NCBI RefSeq assembly: GCF_004798865.1
Contig: NW_025335268.1
Coordinates: forward strand, 33,101,934-33,165,933
Source of the DNA: Varanus komodoensis
Lineage: Eukaryota > Chordata > Lepidosauria > Squamata > Varanidae
Direction: 5' to 3'
Length of the DNA stretch: 64,000 nt
Below are positions 24,410 through 38,061 of the stretch, piece by piece (position 1 is the first letter of the stretch; every line of letters starts with the position of its first letter). The notes beneath the pieces are model-generated. The model was given only the letters and a program-made list of their open reading frames with translations. It did not search any database and had not been told where the DNA came from. The position numbers were made by a program, and so were the translations under genes.

Positions 24410-24754
24410 GATACACAGTTCTTGCTTTGTTGGATGTGTTTAGTAAATGCAAACAACCTGCTCAGTCCTGTCCTAAGCAAGTGCTGTGGTTTAGCACACA
24501 ATGACTGCATAACACAAAGGGTTGAGTCATGTGGATCCATTTTGACCCCTTCTAAGCACAAATCTGCTGGCAAGCTAACTCATGGGAAGTGCTATGGTGC
24601 TGTTAGACTTTTTCCCTAAGTGCACTGTCATTACAGTTCTTGGTCATGGCTGCAAAGAAGTAGGGACCACATTGTAGCATTCTTCGGAAAGATTTCTTTG
24701 CCTATAAAGCACTTTTCTAATAAAAAAATTAAGAGCATTCTTTACAGGCTATAC
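24407..24754. other. Unassigned intronic sequence
   Basis: Nothing recognised between the CA repeat and the palindromic MITE. Confidence 0.5.
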
Positions 24755-24889
24755 CAGGGAACAACAGCTTGTGCTCTTCCAGATGTTTTGGGCTACTGCT
24801 TCCACGATCCCTCACACTGGCCATGTTGGCTAAGTCTGATAGGAGTTGTAGGGCAAAACTTCTGGAGGACCACAAGATGCCCACCTCCA
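24755..24889. mobile_element. Palindromic hAT-like MITE, both arms
   Basis: The left arm (CTCTTCCAGATGTTTTGGGC at 24774-24793) and the right arm, whose complement reads TCCTCCAGAAGTTTTGCCC, form a long imperfect hairpin around GCCATGTTGGC. This is the most complete of the five copies seen here. No coding capacity. Confidence 0.7.
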
Positions 24890-27800
24890 ATCCTCATCAG
24901 GGAAAAATATTCACAGTTCTCCTGGTTGGCTTGTCTATTTTGATTTATATATTATGAACCCTTGGTATATAATAGAAACTACTTTGTAGTTCCTTTTTTT
25001 GGCACCTAAGGCATAACATGCATATGTTTAATTTAGATAATTGTAGTTGATTTGTAATTTGTTTGCTCTTAAATGATGGCATTGGAACTCTGCTTACTTC
25101 CTGGGTTATCCTGCGTTACCCTAGCTAATTGTAGGGATCTTGATCTTGCCAAAATGGTACTAAAGGCAACGTATTTTCTCTCATACTAACTCTTCTAAAT
25201 ATAAATATACAACTTCCTCCCATATGACATTCAACACATTACAGGTTTCAGGACCTATTGTGACTGTGAGAATGTGAAATTTGTTAGGATGACATTCCTA
25301 AGGTTTTTCTGTATGGACACCTGGATAAATATTTATTTTCACTGGCAAGCTCAGTGGCAAGTCAGAAAGGTATCAGAAAATTAAATGCACTGTAAATCTT
25401 CTGCATCATTGCTTGGGAATATGTTTTTGCAGAGGCAGCATCCCTTAGAAGAAAAAAAGAAGCAGTGGAAGCACATTTGTGGAGACATGTTCACATGCTT
25501 CCCCCTTTTGTCAGCGTATCAGGCACAGTGGAATCATTACATGTGTTCCTGTTGTTTGGAGCTCTGCAGGGTCACGACACATCCTTCAAATCTTTTTTAT
25601 TTTCCTGATCGATGGAGATGCAGCCACAGTGGAGTGTAAAATGATATTCATGTATCTTTTGCCAAGAAAACGGGGGAGACGTGAGGAAGGAGCTTTTGTG
25701 ATAAGAGAGAAATCAGAACAAGATTGCTTTTGATAAAAGATTGATGAAGAGGCGTTCAGAGCTTGCAGGAGAAAACATTTGTGAAAACAATTGATGTCAG
25801 GAGCTTTGATAAGACATGCAAAAAAATTTCATTTTAATATTTATTGCTTGTTTGGCAATTGATAGGCAGCTGCTATATGATGAGGTTATGAAAGGGGAGA
25901 TTGGATCAGGAAAATTCATTATTTCTGTCCATTGTTTTTTCTGTTTTGATATTACGGGGTCCTACCATCCCCCAAGTTTTTTATAATGTAATTTCCCACC
26001 AATTCATAAAATATGTAGGCACCTGCCTAAGGCAGAGGGAGTCATGAAACAGTCTCCTGACCAAAGGAGACCTAGGTAATACAGTGTAGCTCAGTCCAGA
26101 TATGATGCCACCCCATGTTTTTCATAAAGTTTACTTGAGAACCCAAACTATGTCTTAAGCTTCCAGACATACAATAGTCAAATTATAGTGTAGAGAAGAA
26201 ATGGGTAAATTCCTCGTGGCTCATTACAAATTATTTTGACAATTACAAACATCATCAAGAATGCTAAAAAGAAAAGAAATTGGCTACATGTGATAATTCT
26301 GTCTTGCTTTGTCTGTTTTTGTGCATCCTTATTTTTTTAAGCAAGGGTCTCAAAAGCAGGAGTATCTAAACATATGAGAAGCTATAAATAGGTATCTGCT
26401 AGGTTATCTGGTTATCTGCTAGGTCATATGTATCTGCTAGGTCCTATGTCCCTCCCTAACTTGGTCGTCATGGTGATTTAGACATTAGTAATTGATAACT
26501 TTTAAATTAATTAATTTGGTATTCACAGTGATCCTTGCCCCCAGTACATAAAACTGGTGCATAAGCTTACAATTATTTTGTTTTGCTTTCTAAGCAAAAA
26601 GACATTTACGGCAAGTAAGTGTGGGGATCTGAACCAATTGTTCTGCAAAGGCACTTCAGAGGGACAAGGTAATAGATTCTGATTCAGATAAAGATGTGCA
26701 GAATGAAGAGCCAAGGACAAGGGATATCAAGGTTAAGGGAGGCCAGAATAGGAAATCATGGTGTCTCTTAAATCCCATGGGAAACCAGAGCTTTCCTGTG
26801 GAGGACCAATGTGGGGAATGGCATGACAGACCCAATGGTGAGATATCAATTAAAGAGAGAACAGTGAACAGTGGAATAAGAGGTGTTCTAAGAGGCTGGT
26901 TCTGCAAAACAAGGCAAGACCTAGAAGGCTTGGTTTTGAGATAGGACTGATAAACTAATTTGCATCGCATTGATGAACTGATTCTATAGAATTCAGCCAC
27001 AGCTTGTTTCTTTGTTACTGATCTTGGCAAAAAAAAGTTTGAATCTGTAATATAAAGCCATACTTGCATGTTTGAAGTATGACATAATAAAAGTTAGCTG
27101 ATTAGAAGGACCTTTGATTACTTATCTCTGGAGGGAGAGGGAGAAAGAGAAAGAGGTGGCCTCAAGAATAAACTTCTCCTTGGTATGGTCTTGGGCACTG
27201 TAAACTGGGAAAATTCATTTCCTAGAGTCATTTGCTTTTGTTTTTCATGTCTCAGTACTTATCTTTATTTTTCACTTTTGCACCAGGAGCCGCTGGGGGT
27301 AAATCTACAGTCCTGGATTGTCGCTTTATCAAAACACTTTAGCACAAATATTGGATCACAAACCAATTTCAAACTGAGGTTTCCAGATTTGGTTTATTGG
27401 CATTTTGCTGCATTATTATGACAAACCTAGTGTTGAGCTTCCTTGAACCCAAGTTTGCTGTAATGCCTGAACAGAACCTATGAATCAGTTTTGGGAAGCA
27501 CAATAGAGGTTAAGCTCAATAAGATCTGTCCTCTGCCATAGATGTTTATTAAATAACTTTGACTAGTGCCAAGGCTGCCTGCCCTATTTGTGTTCTCTTT
27601 TATATGTGAAATACACTTTAAGGATCTAAATCAATAGAATAAACTCCATTTATAGACACTCCTCAATATTCTTGTACAGGTATTGAGTGGGAAGGAACTG
27701 ATTTTGTATTTTCAGCATAATGTAAACATGTTATACCTGCATTGAAAATGTAGGGATATGAAAAAGTAAGTGCTTCAAGGGTGAGATGTATATAATATGA

Positions 27801-29061
27801 AACACTCTAAGATTTACTTTATTTGCTTTATTTTCTATTGTACTTTATCTTATATGTTAGGGACAAGTTGTAATGAGCTAAGAAATAAATAAAAATATTT
27901 TAAAACCTACATAGCTTTCCTTTCTGATAGTTAAACTAAATTTAAAAGCAGAGATTAGAAGAGAAAGAGAGAATTTTTGCAATATTCAGACTTCGGTGAG
28001 TCTCAAAAAAGGAATGCTTCATGGTTGTAATCACCACAAATGTCCCATGGGTCCATTTGCTATTCTGACATAACTTACAGTTGGAAAATCATCATGTTCT
28101 TGGATGTGGTTTGTTGGGAGTCCAGTTCCTTTTGGCTGTAAAGGAGGTTTGGAGTTCATTTCACAGAAGGCTTGATGGGGCTTGTAGTACAGCCCAGAGA
28201 TGCAACATGATATCCAGTTATCACATCCTCTGTGCCCTGTTAAAAAACAGCATGGAAATAGTTTTGACTTACCTTTTCTGTAACATCGAGAGTATCATTT
28301 TGACTGCTGTCCAGAAAGCATTTACCCTAAAACGGTTCTGCCCTTCTCCATATTTTCTTTTGATAATCCTGTTTTTACTGCTGTTGTGGTAAATCTAAAA
28401 TAATTACTGCACATAATTTACACTTATTTCCACTGGAATGGATAGACTTGCCTAGATTGTGCAATTTGATTGAGGAAGTCCACTTACACATCAGCATTGG
28501 TCATGATAAAACTATTACTGTGGTTTTTATAACATACATTGCATTTTTTAAAGGGAAATCACATCTAGACTCTCTTAAAGAAGCTTCTGGTTCACTGTTT
28601 TACTGACTTCCAAAATAAACTCTTTATGCATTACTAGTTAGCAAGTCCATAAAATTTACAAATGCAGGTTTTCTGATGTCACAGTAGCATACTTGCAATC
28701 ACTTTCAGATTTTTCTTCAGGAAACAAACATGAGTATGTATAAAGAAATGCTGGTGCATTGTATTTTTTGTATTTGATTCCATTCTGTATGCCACTGCAA
28801 ACAAGGGCAAATTAAAATCTTGGACAGCAGTATCAGTAAAGTGCATGTGCATGCTTCCAGATCTGAATTTGAGATCACGTTATTCATTGGAAAGCCTCAT
28901 TCTAGAGTAAATAATCTATACAACAGATGTTCTCACAAACTTAGATCTGAGCATTGCAGCCTGATTTCTCACAGCAGTGACTTTAAAATGTTTTATCTTC
29001 AGACAACTTGACTGCTGAGGAGCCCCTGAAATTCTGCAGAGAAATCCTGTATATCATTCTA
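24890..29061. other. Unassigned intronic sequence
   Basis: Contains three close copies of TATCTGCTAGGT (26393-26443). The segment 26656-27069 has a 137-codon - strand frame and an 82-codon + strand frame without recognisable content; it may be a worn transposon. Nothing else stands out. Confidence 0.5.
26393..26443 (+). repeat. Short imperfect tandem repeat (TATCTGCTAGGT x3)
   Basis: The 12-mer TATCTGCTAGGT appears three times, with a partial fourth (TTATCTGG) between the first two copies. Confidence 0.85.
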
Positions 29062-29140
29062 GGGCAGCTTCCCCCAGCCTGGTGCCTTCCAGATGTGTTA
29101 GACCACAACTCGTATCATTCCCAGCCGGCATGGTCCTTTG
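29062..29140. mobile_element. Palindromic hAT-like MITE, half copy
   Basis: One arm of the same MITE family: CCAGCCTGGTGCCTTCCAG then ATGTGTTAGACCACAACTC and the centre CCAGCCGGCATGG. Confidence 0.6.
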
Positions 29141-32100
29141 AAGAGCTCTGAATTGTCTAGGGCATACCAGACCACCTGGCCTAAGAATATACTCTAGTAG
29201 TGGGGCTTACAGCATATTTGCTGCTTCAATCCTTTATTGTCTCTTCAGTTTTCTCTCTTTGTGTTCATTTCTCCTGGCCTTTGGTCAAACTATTGACAAA
29301 TTCTTTAGATATTTAGAAATCTAGAATTGGAGCAGACATAGTCTGCTGCAGCTTTCAGTCTTTTGAGTTCATTTATGCATCCCGATTTACGCATCAGTAA
29401 AATATGTTACTGATATTTAAGTGCGCATGGATGAAAACTGAAAAAGCAAGTCTAGATAGGGTTGCATATGATATACTGGCATGATGGTATCAAGGTTGTT
29501 TTTTTACTGATGTATGTATTCTGCACATTGTAACCATCTAATTAAAACAAAAAACAAACCTTAATGCAATCATCACATCAGATTGCTTTTTTTGCAGTTT
29601 TTATCATGTACTTATATGCTTGCTAACATACAGAATGAAAATGAATGGAAGGAACTGAACCCTGTGATGAACTGTATGTGCTATACAAAATAAAAATTGT
29701 ACCAATGGAGAAATTTCAAATTCTGTATTTTCATTTCGGAAAACAATCTGAGGCTCAGATTGCTTCATCTTTTTAACATTCAAATTCTCTCCAAAACCCT
29801 GAAGGGAATATTGGATGAAGACAATTTAAGCAGCATCTCTACCTAGAACACACCAAGACTCCCTTTTGGCTGCACATACCAAGATCTAAATTAGTCAGTG
29901 ATTTTTCTTCCAGGAAAACTTGTGTGCCATTCCTAATTTGCTTACTGAGAAGTCCCAGTGAGCTTCCAGGCTTCAGCTGAACTCTGTTAGAGAGCTCTTT
30001 TTCTTCCATGTAGTTTCCTGGTACATTCATTCAAGATAGTTGCATTCTTCAACACATATACAGTATATCTATACTTGGAACCTTCAGTAACTGGTAAATG
30101 AGATTCAACTGTTTTGGAAAGTCTGGATAGAGTTCATTCTTTACTTCAAGTACAACTTAAAACTTGTGAACTGATCACTGTAACAGTCAAACTTTTCTCC
30201 ATTGCACCAAAGACAGTGTATATGTTGATTGCCAAGCTTTTCCTAAGAGGATCCTTGCAGCTCTTAACATACAATTCACCATCACCTCTAAATTTCTAGG
30301 GATCTGATCTTAAATATCACTCGGAATCAGAAATATAGATGTTAGGGTTAATTGTGCAACTCATAGCCTGTAATATCTAAGGCACTATTTATTATTTTCT
30401 TCCAGGATTTCTTACCAGGATTATGATGCAACTTCTTTGCAGCACCAATTCATTGAAATGTTAAAAAGTGCCTATTGAGGTGGAGAGCTTCACCCCTCCC
30501 TGCCAGAAAGAAGTTTTTTTTTAAATAACGTGTTACCCAAAACAAAGCTGCAAACATAAATGGCCATTGCAAATGGAAACATTCCAGAATTAAGGATGAG
30601 GATCACTACAGTTTTGTTTTGTTTTGTTTTGGTCCGTGCATATTTAGATACAGAGGTGTATCCATGCTTCTGTCACACTGTTTAAAAGTGGTAATTATAT
30701 CATCAGTGTGTTGTCCGTTAACCTTGGGTTTCCTGAGGGGAATACAGAATGAGAGTTATTTTGAATACAAAGATAACCTCCCCTTCAGTCTGGATCCCTT
30801 TATCATTCTTTATAGGTCATCCCTCTTTTGTTCAGACATTCCAAAAAGCCTTTCATGCCTGACTAAGGAGACTTTCTCACCTGTGTTATGTAGCTGTGCA
30901 TTTGATATTTGGAGGATGCCTATGCATAGAACTTCTGGGATCATTTTTTAATAAATAAACTGATATAAGTTACTCCTGATTATATACATAGGTTTTTTTT
31001 TCTAATAGGAAAAACATGCTATTTTAAATATACAGTTATCACTAAACTATGAAATGATGGATTGAAATGACTGCTATTGTATAAGTGTGCTATCGGATAC
31101 TGTCAACCAAAGCCAATGACAGTGTCATTAGTATTTGCTGGACAAAAGGATAATGCAAGCCACACTGTTCAAATCCAGCAGCAAATCACAGCTTTTTCCT
31201 TTTGCCTAGCAAGTGCTAATGATGATACGGTAGTGTTGATTTACTCTAGGACAAAGTCATTAGCACTAGTGCTGTGACTAGCTTTGGATACTATACATAT
31301 ATACTTACGGTAATTTGGGTCTGTTCCTGTTTTTAAGCCTGTTTCTGAACTATGCCAGAGTATCAAGATGCCTGCACTGGGTTTTTAGTGCTCTAGGTCT
31401 GTGGTCTGCTTGAGCAAACCAGATGTTTTGCTTTCTTTCTAGAGTTCAGATGATTGAAGATGCGAAATTCACATTCTTGCCCATGATATTCTTGCCTTGG
31501 CCTAGAATTTGGACTGTGTGACAGAGAAGCCTGCTGAGATACAGAGGACAGGTTTCTCTTCCCATGTAGACATTTCTTATGGGGAAGACCTAACTTTGGG
31601 ACATGGTGCCACACTTAGGTTACTAGTAGTCTTTTTCAACTGTTTCTATAATTCTTCTGCACACTCCCTTGTCAATTTATTTCTCAGAAACTCTTTTGGA
31701 GATTTAACAATTGTAGATGTCCCAGAAGGGGTGCACATTGGATATCTAACGAACAGTAAGTCAGCTCAGTCATTCCCAGTCACCACAGCCAAGTAACCTT
31801 TGCCTTCCCCTGGGGCTCTTTCTGCAATTCCTCCCATACTTGATCTCATTCCTGTCTTACTCCCAAGTCCTTACTGTGTTCCTGCAGACTTTCCTGGGAA
31901 TTCACAGCCATTAAGTATGTGTGTGCTCAACGATGTATGATTTTTTTCCTGGTTTCTGAATAAATGTGGACTTTTGCTTTGCTTTCTGAGATCACCTTCA
32001 ATGTATAATTCTAGTGTTGAGTACGAGTTGCTGACTTTCAAATCTCTCTTGTCTTTTCACCTGCACTACAGGAGTAAGGTGTACAAATAGGAATATGCTT

Positions 32101-33501
32101 CCTCAAATAGCTCAGCTGAGTAAGTAAGAATGAGATTGTGGTTGTGTCAAGAAGACCATTTTCTATTCTGACATGGAGTTACAAGGTTGGGACTCAATCC
32201 CAATTCCCTGTATGACTGTTCCTTTCCAACACCTCTAGCAGATTAGCACAGACGGGATTAATCTGGTGCACCATAAGCAAAGACCAACAGCATGTAAAGT
32301 TTGTAAAGGGAGATGTCATCTCAGGTTGATTTTACAGAAACCTACTACAAGCTCTAGCACAGCTTTCTGGGCATAGATTGTAGTTGTTCACAGGGCTTGG
32401 TTGTTAGTTGCTGTGACCTTTTGTAATAATTCACAACAGTACAAAGTGAGGACAAAATCATATTGAGTCAAATGGCATGTGTTATATCCCTTCCTTTATA
32501 GAATAAAGAATTGGTAGTATGACTTCCACAAGATGCGGAATGGCAGAGAACCTGATCTGTAGTCTTTGATGAGGTTTATGATCGTTCATTTTATGTATTA
32601 ACTGCTGTAGTTATTACATTTAGATGATTTAAGTTGCATCAGGTCATACAGCAGTGGAATAAAAGTGATCATTGTGTTCAATCACAATCACAACAGAAAC
32701 TGCCTTCATGAGTACAGCATACATCATAGCAATGCAGCTGTGTTCATTTTTAATTTAGTCATATAAAATGTAATTGATCAGATGTCTTCTGCATAAATAT
32801 TGAAATGAGTTACAGTCTTAGGGGCTGCACTGGGACAGGGGAATTACAAGTTGGCTAACTTGCCTGATCTGTTTCATGTGAATTTAGTACTCATTTTACA
32901 GTTGTTCTGTTCCTTTTAGTATCAGCTTGATAAGTTGTTAATGTCATTGTCAAAACACTAATAGCTTCCATCATTCTTTAAATCTCATGGTAAACTGGAA
33001 TGGATGGTTGGTCTTAGCAGAAGAAATCATAAATTAAGTAGATTCAGTTTTAAAGCTGCAAATAGCCAGAAATGTTCTCATATATAAACTTTTTACAGAT
33101 ACAATATTTCATTTTGCAAGCGTTAACTTTTTGCCAATGAGAATGTCTTGATTGTGCAAGCATTCATAGAGCAGTATCCACTGAGGTGCAGTTGCTAATG
33201 TAAAACTATGTTGAACAACTGTAAACTACTCTAGTACAACACCAATAGTGTTGGCTGGTATATGGATTATCCTGGGAAACCGGCTTGGTAGCAAGTGCTT
33301 TGGTTGCTGTGCTTGTGACACTTACTTACATGTTACTGCAACACAATTTACATTAGCAAGTGGGCTTCATGGGATATTACCCAAAACTTTCTAGTGGAAA
33401 GAAATCCAGAAAAGGTATTGTTAATGCCTTATTTTACATAAGGAAAACAATGACTTTGCCAGAATTGAATGTACAGATCTATTGTATCAAGTATATATAT
33501 A
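29141..33501. other. Unassigned intronic sequence
   Basis: Nothing recognised in 4.3 kb except a (TTTTG)4 run at 30611-30631. Frames up to 110 codons (30619-30951) have no recognisable content. Confidence 0.5.
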
Positions 33502-33686
33502 ACCAATGTGGTGTAGTTGAGAAAGTGCTAGATTTGAAACAGGAAGAACGGGGTTCAGTTTTCAAAATCCATCATCACCCTTTATCTTCAGCCACCTCCC
33601 AGGGTTCTTGTGATAGTCAAGAAAGAAATTCAATGTCATTTACCCTTAGAAGTAGGAAGAAATATAAATGCAATGATGAATAATAG
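33502..33686 (+). mobile_element. tRNA-derived SINE with MIR-like body
   Basis: Sense orientation. The tRNA-like head starts CCAATGTGGTGTAGTTGAG (A-box region) and has a GGGTTCAGTTTTC B-box at 33550-33562. The body CAGGGTTCTTGTGATAGTC and the tail ATATAAATGCAATGATGAAT follow. It is the same family as the copies at 40556, 41831 and 60375, and too diverged to be recent. Confidence 0.7.
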
Positions 33687-34143
33687 AAGGTTTTCTATAG
33701 CTGATGCCGATGGAGCCTTGAACCCAGTAGGTCTATCACATTAAAATCTCTATACCTTTGACCAGAAATATTAGGCACTATCTCATGAAACCTTCATGTC
33801 CCATAATAACAAGCTTATTTTAATTCACACATTCATGAGGCAGGAAAGTACCACTGTGGCAACCTTCCAACTTTTAACTTTCTTGGGGTAACTCCTGGTG
33901 TTGATCAGCTCCAGCTAAAGATACTGCTTGCCTGTGTGAGGATTCTGCTTAAACCCATTAGCTGACCCTACTGGTAGATAGCCCCTCAGCTGTCATTCAT
34001 CATTCCCTGATTATGTGACATAAGCAGTGGACTATCTTCTTCCATGCTTTGCCATTTCCCATTCTTTTCCAGAGGCTACACAGGATGCCACAGTATTCTT
34101 GACTTTTTACAGCAGTGTGCTTGCTGCATCATTCTGTGTAAGT
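33687..34143. other. Unassigned intronic sequence
   Basis: Nothing recognised. Confidence 0.5.
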
Positions 34144-34247
34144 CAGAAGTGAGTAGCTTGTAGTCTCCAGATATTTGTACTGTATTTCCCGTCATCCTAA
34201 TGTTTCTAGGTCAAATCAGTGGGAAGACCACAAGTTGACTACCCCTG
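34144..34247. mobile_element. Palindromic hAT-like MITE
   Basis: The right end GACCACAAGTTGACTACCCCTG (complement begins CAGGGGTAGTCAACTTG) and the left end CAGAAGTGAGTAGCTTGTAG are worn inverted repeats. The interior has the CCAGATATTTGTACTG and TTCCCGTCATCCTAA blocks of the family. This copy shows best why the family is hAT-like: the CAGGGG terminus. Confidence 0.65.
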
Positions 34248-34714
34248 GTTAGATACCAGTAAACTGTTTTGTTTTCTTTTATTGCATCTACCTATTGCCT
34301 TTCTCCCATTTATGAATATTTTTCTAATACAATCGAATTAATTTTTAAACTGGGCTTAACTGGATTCTTTTACAATCAAAGCAATGGTGTTACCTCCTTG
34401 CTGTCCCATACATTTCCAGATGGAATTAATGGGAGGTAAAAGGAGGAAAGTGGTGGATACTTGCCAGTGCAGACTTGGATCCTTAGCTGGCAGTCCCCTT
34501 CTTCCCAGGTAAATAAATCATCATGGGGACCTCCTTCCCCAGCTGGGTTGATTGAAGCAAATGTTGCCAATAGCAATAAAGCAGAGGACACGTTTTCAGA
34601 GATCTGTGCTACAGGACACTGGGATGGCTGGCTTCCTCTTTCACAGTTCCCTGATGTTTAATATTGGTGCTGGTGGTAGCAGTAAGAATAAAAGTACAAA
34701 GGCAAAGGTTTAGA
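34248..34714. other. Unassigned intronic sequence
   Basis: Nothing recognised. Confidence 0.5.
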
Positions 34715-34925
34715 AAATCTTAATGGATCAGAGCATGATAAACAGCAGGGGCACAAGTGGGCAGGGGGTGGGGGAGGCAGATTAATGTTCCAAGGCTTGG
34801 GGAAAGAGATCTTGTTTGGAAAGCTGCCTTGAAGTGTGTTAAAGAGGGAGAAATATGGAAGCCTGGAGGCAGGGATTTCCAGAGAGAAGGGGCAGCTAGA
34901 GAAAACCAGAAAGTAACCTGCAATT
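34715..34925 (-). mobile_element. L2/CR1-type LINE ORF2 C-terminal fragment
   Basis: On the - strand a 67-codon frame reads FSLAAPSLWKSLPPGF, then PSLTHFKAAFQ. That is the pattern at the very C-terminus of jockey-superfamily LINE ORF2 (compare FSVVAPNLWNSLPKEV in the L2 copy at 55943-56254). Short and degraded. Confidence 0.55.
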
Positions 34926-37827
34926 TAGCTAAGACAAAAGTATTGGAGCAGAGATGACAAGAGAACAGATATGAAATAGGTTCTTAATTTAATTTCTGAA
35001 ATGGAAAGGAGTTCTGGTTGAGCTGAACCTGAGATAAAGCAAGTTCAGTTCTACCATTTGGGTATATTTGTTATCTCCTGTAAATGATTATCTCATTTGG
35101 GAGGCAGTCATCAGCAGAAAGCAAGAGCAGCACATGAACCTAACAAGAGCATTCATGCAGAACCTTTGTAATCTGTTACCTTCAGCACTGTGCGGTAGAT
35201 GAGATTTTTGTAGCTCATTTTGTTCATCTATTAGTGTTAATCCCATAGTTCATGATACCACAAAGCTGGACAATTATGTCAGGATGGCTGTTGAATGAAG
35301 GATGCTCCCAACTTGTTAGGATCCTGAATTCTACTACAATGTGAATTCCTTAATACATATTATTAAAAGGTATTGCAAAGGCTCACACAGATTCTGTGTG
35401 GGTATCATTTCTCTTTCTGTTTGCCAAATTCCGCCTCCCATTTTATTACAAGGAATGAACATGGTATTGATTGTGTTGAGAGCAATGGTGAAGAGTAGGT
35501 TGAATTGATGATGACTATTCCTGTTATTAATAATGCTGCTGCTGCTCATGATAATAAATATTCGTAAAGCTAACTAATCTGCATCAGATGTGAATAGATG
35601 CACAGTTCAGCACTTCTATACTACATTAGTTTTAGTTTAAGAAAGAAATAAGCATATGCTTAATTCTCAAGCTCTAGGTAATTACAGATAATAGTACTTG
35701 CATGTGCTGTACTGGAGTTGGTTTATGTCCTCTTTGTTCAGAATACCAAATAGAAGATGTGTAAAGAGTAGCATCAGCTCCTTTTTCTCATGCTATGTTT
35801 GCAGCATGGGAGCCATTGCAGCACATTTCCTTCTTGCTCTGTGAAAAATACCATCGCAAATCTTGGTGATGTGGGTAGAGCCTCTGCTCATTCCATGCCA
35901 ACGTTACTTTGGTTTTCAGGAGGGACTGAGCTGATGCCCTGAGATATCACAGTAGAATGTTTAGGTGAATGGTGGTAATGGTAGAAAGAGTGCTTTGAAG
36001 GTACCTCTTTATTATCTTTTAGATATCTGCCCCATTTCAGATTTATCATGAGGTTCTGCTTCATCTGCAGAAGGTCATGGGAGTTTGTTTTTGAATTCGA
36101 CAGTTCAAGATGCTCCAATTTAATTCAGGGAAAATTAAGGAAAAAAATGGAGACATGCAAAACATTTTTTCAGTTTGTATATTTTGCTCTTTCAAAAGCT
36201 ACAGGGCAAAGTGAAGGGATCCCCCCTTTCTTACCTCCTTACCTACTCCTTCCTCCTTAATATATCCAGCTACAGAGAGAGGGCACAGCAGCAGCTTTCT
36301 ACTCAATTGCTGGATTTGGAATAACGAGGCTAAAGTAAATGATGGGGCCAAATTTGCATTTGTGTGCCCCATGCTGTCTTTCCCCACTGCTGGCTTTTAG
36401 AAGAATGTGCACTTGCATATACATTCCATGGAAAGCAACGCAATGTATACTCCTTTAGTTGGTAGGTTTATATATGAGTGCATGGATTTACCCCATAACC
36501 TTTTAAATGGAGAGAGCACATAGAACAAATTATATGAAGCATTAGGTTTGGAATACACATGCTGGAGGTCAACTGGGCCTATTCCCAATACTTAACACTG
36601 TGAAAAAGCCTCCTGCCGTCTGTTTAACTCATCCTTTTGGGCTCAGACCACACATGCATGAATGTGCCCTCTCCAAGAGCAATCCCCACTTTGCACCTAA
36701 TTCCCCCAATGGAATCTTTTCTTGCATATCTACAGGGTTTCTGTGAGAACTAATAGGATACTAATTAAAACAACTGTGGGTTCATTTGTATACCTTACAT
36801 GAATTCTCATAAACAAACAAATAAATAGTCCTTTCTTTAGACTATTTTATACTTTAGACTATAGTAAATTCCAAATTCCAAATGGAATTCCAAATAGACG
36901 TAATTCCAAATGGATCTAACTGGATATCATGCCTTCCTGTGTTGCTGCAGTCTCAGAAGAAGAATTTGATTCTGAGTCAGCGGTACAAGAATCTGAATTG
37001 GGGCTTAGTCAGATTGTATGAGGTCAGACTGCTGGGAGTACGCCTCTGTCCAGTTTCTAGGAGGAGGCAGGCTAGCCCTTCACAGCTACAGCCAGAGCTA
37101 ATCTTGGAAGCAGCAGCTCAGGCAGCTCAGCTTGGGGGACATTCCTTGCTTCACAAGCAGGAAGCAGCTTTGGTGGAAGAAGGGGTGTGCCCAAGATGGT
37201 CTCCAAGGCAACCATGGTTACTGAGGAGGCTAAGGAAGAAGCAACCGCTTGGATGCAATTCACGTTTCCAGGCTGGATTTCCTGGTCGAGTTAGATTGAC
37301 AGGTGAGGCTGTCTGGTAGTTTTATTCTGCATAAATGCTAGCGCAGAGGCAAAATGGATGTGTGAGTACAATGCCACTCTTCTCAGGTATTCCCTCACGA
37401 GGACACCAACTATTGTCTACCTTGAATGCTGTGCTTAGGTGTGCTGCTTTGGATTATAATGTGCTCTGGTCCTTCTTTGGATGAATTTGAATTTATTGTA
37501 CTTTAACATACCAAGGGCATTAATCCATGGATTCTATTGGAGTGCCTGACTGCTGTGTTGTCTTTCTACTGGAATAAGAGAGAAAGGGGATCCTTTTAAC
37601 ACGTGTCTGGTTGCTGACATTGAGAGAGAGCAGGCCCAATATGGGAAGATTGGATTGAATAGCTCAATCTGGCGTGGTACAATAAAAGTAGGTTTCATTC
37701 ATGGCTGTTCCCTTAGTATATGAAATTTGGTAAACAAAACTAGGCATAACCTGATTTGGCAATCACTAAAGCCCTTCTCAAGTGTTTGAATTCATGGAAG
37801 GGTCCACGGACAAACACAGCCAGCTGT
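34926..37827. other. Unassigned intronic sequence
   Basis: Two details only. A cluster of AATTCCAAAT-like units lies at 36865-36917. A GC-richer block at 36950-37320 carries a 145-codon + strand frame rich in Q, L and R with no recognisable domain. The block looks like a worn transposon but I could not assign it. Confidence 0.5.
36865..36917 (+). repeat. Degenerate AATTCCAAAT repeat cluster
   Basis: The decamer AATTCCAAAT or close variants occur four times in about 50 bases, in an otherwise unremarkable AT-rich stretch. Confidence 0.75.
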
Positions 37828-38061
37828 TCACAAGCTACACTTCTTCACACATGTGGGATTGGCTGAATCTGAGGGGGCATTTTCAGCATGTTTAGGATTC
37901 TTAACAAAGGGACGACGACAGATCAGTTTTCTTGCCCCCATATCTGAAACCCTTTGATGAAGCTGCTCGTCTTGTGTTGGCTTGGAGGTATTATTGATGC
38001 ATGTAGTACCACTGGGGAAGAAGAAATAGTCCTGCATTTTCTTGCAGGCTTTGTCACACAT
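37828..38061 (-). pseudogene. Unidentified 77-codon ORF, possibly a retrocopy fragment
   Basis: I do not recognise this protein. It is short, hydrophilic and cysteine-bearing (MCDKACKKMQDYFF at the start, PTCVKKCSL at the end). It lacks a signal peptide or membrane segment. Unlike the other frames of this size in the window, it is not made of simple sequence or a known transposon, and its composition looks coding-like (charged, polar, no low complexity). It lies antisense in a parkin intron with no clear splice sites beside it. A fragment of a reverse-transcribed cellular mRNA, an uncatalogued transposon, or chance are all open. Type is a best guess. Confidence 0.3.

Noticed and set aside
24124-24573. 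149-codon - strand ORF with 122-codon + strand partner
   Set aside because: Both are kept open by the CA/GT microsatellite and the poly-G tract.
26656-27069. 137-codon - strand ORF
   Set aside because: No recognisable domain, and an 82-codon frame overlaps on the other strand. An old transposon is more likely than a gene, but none could be named.
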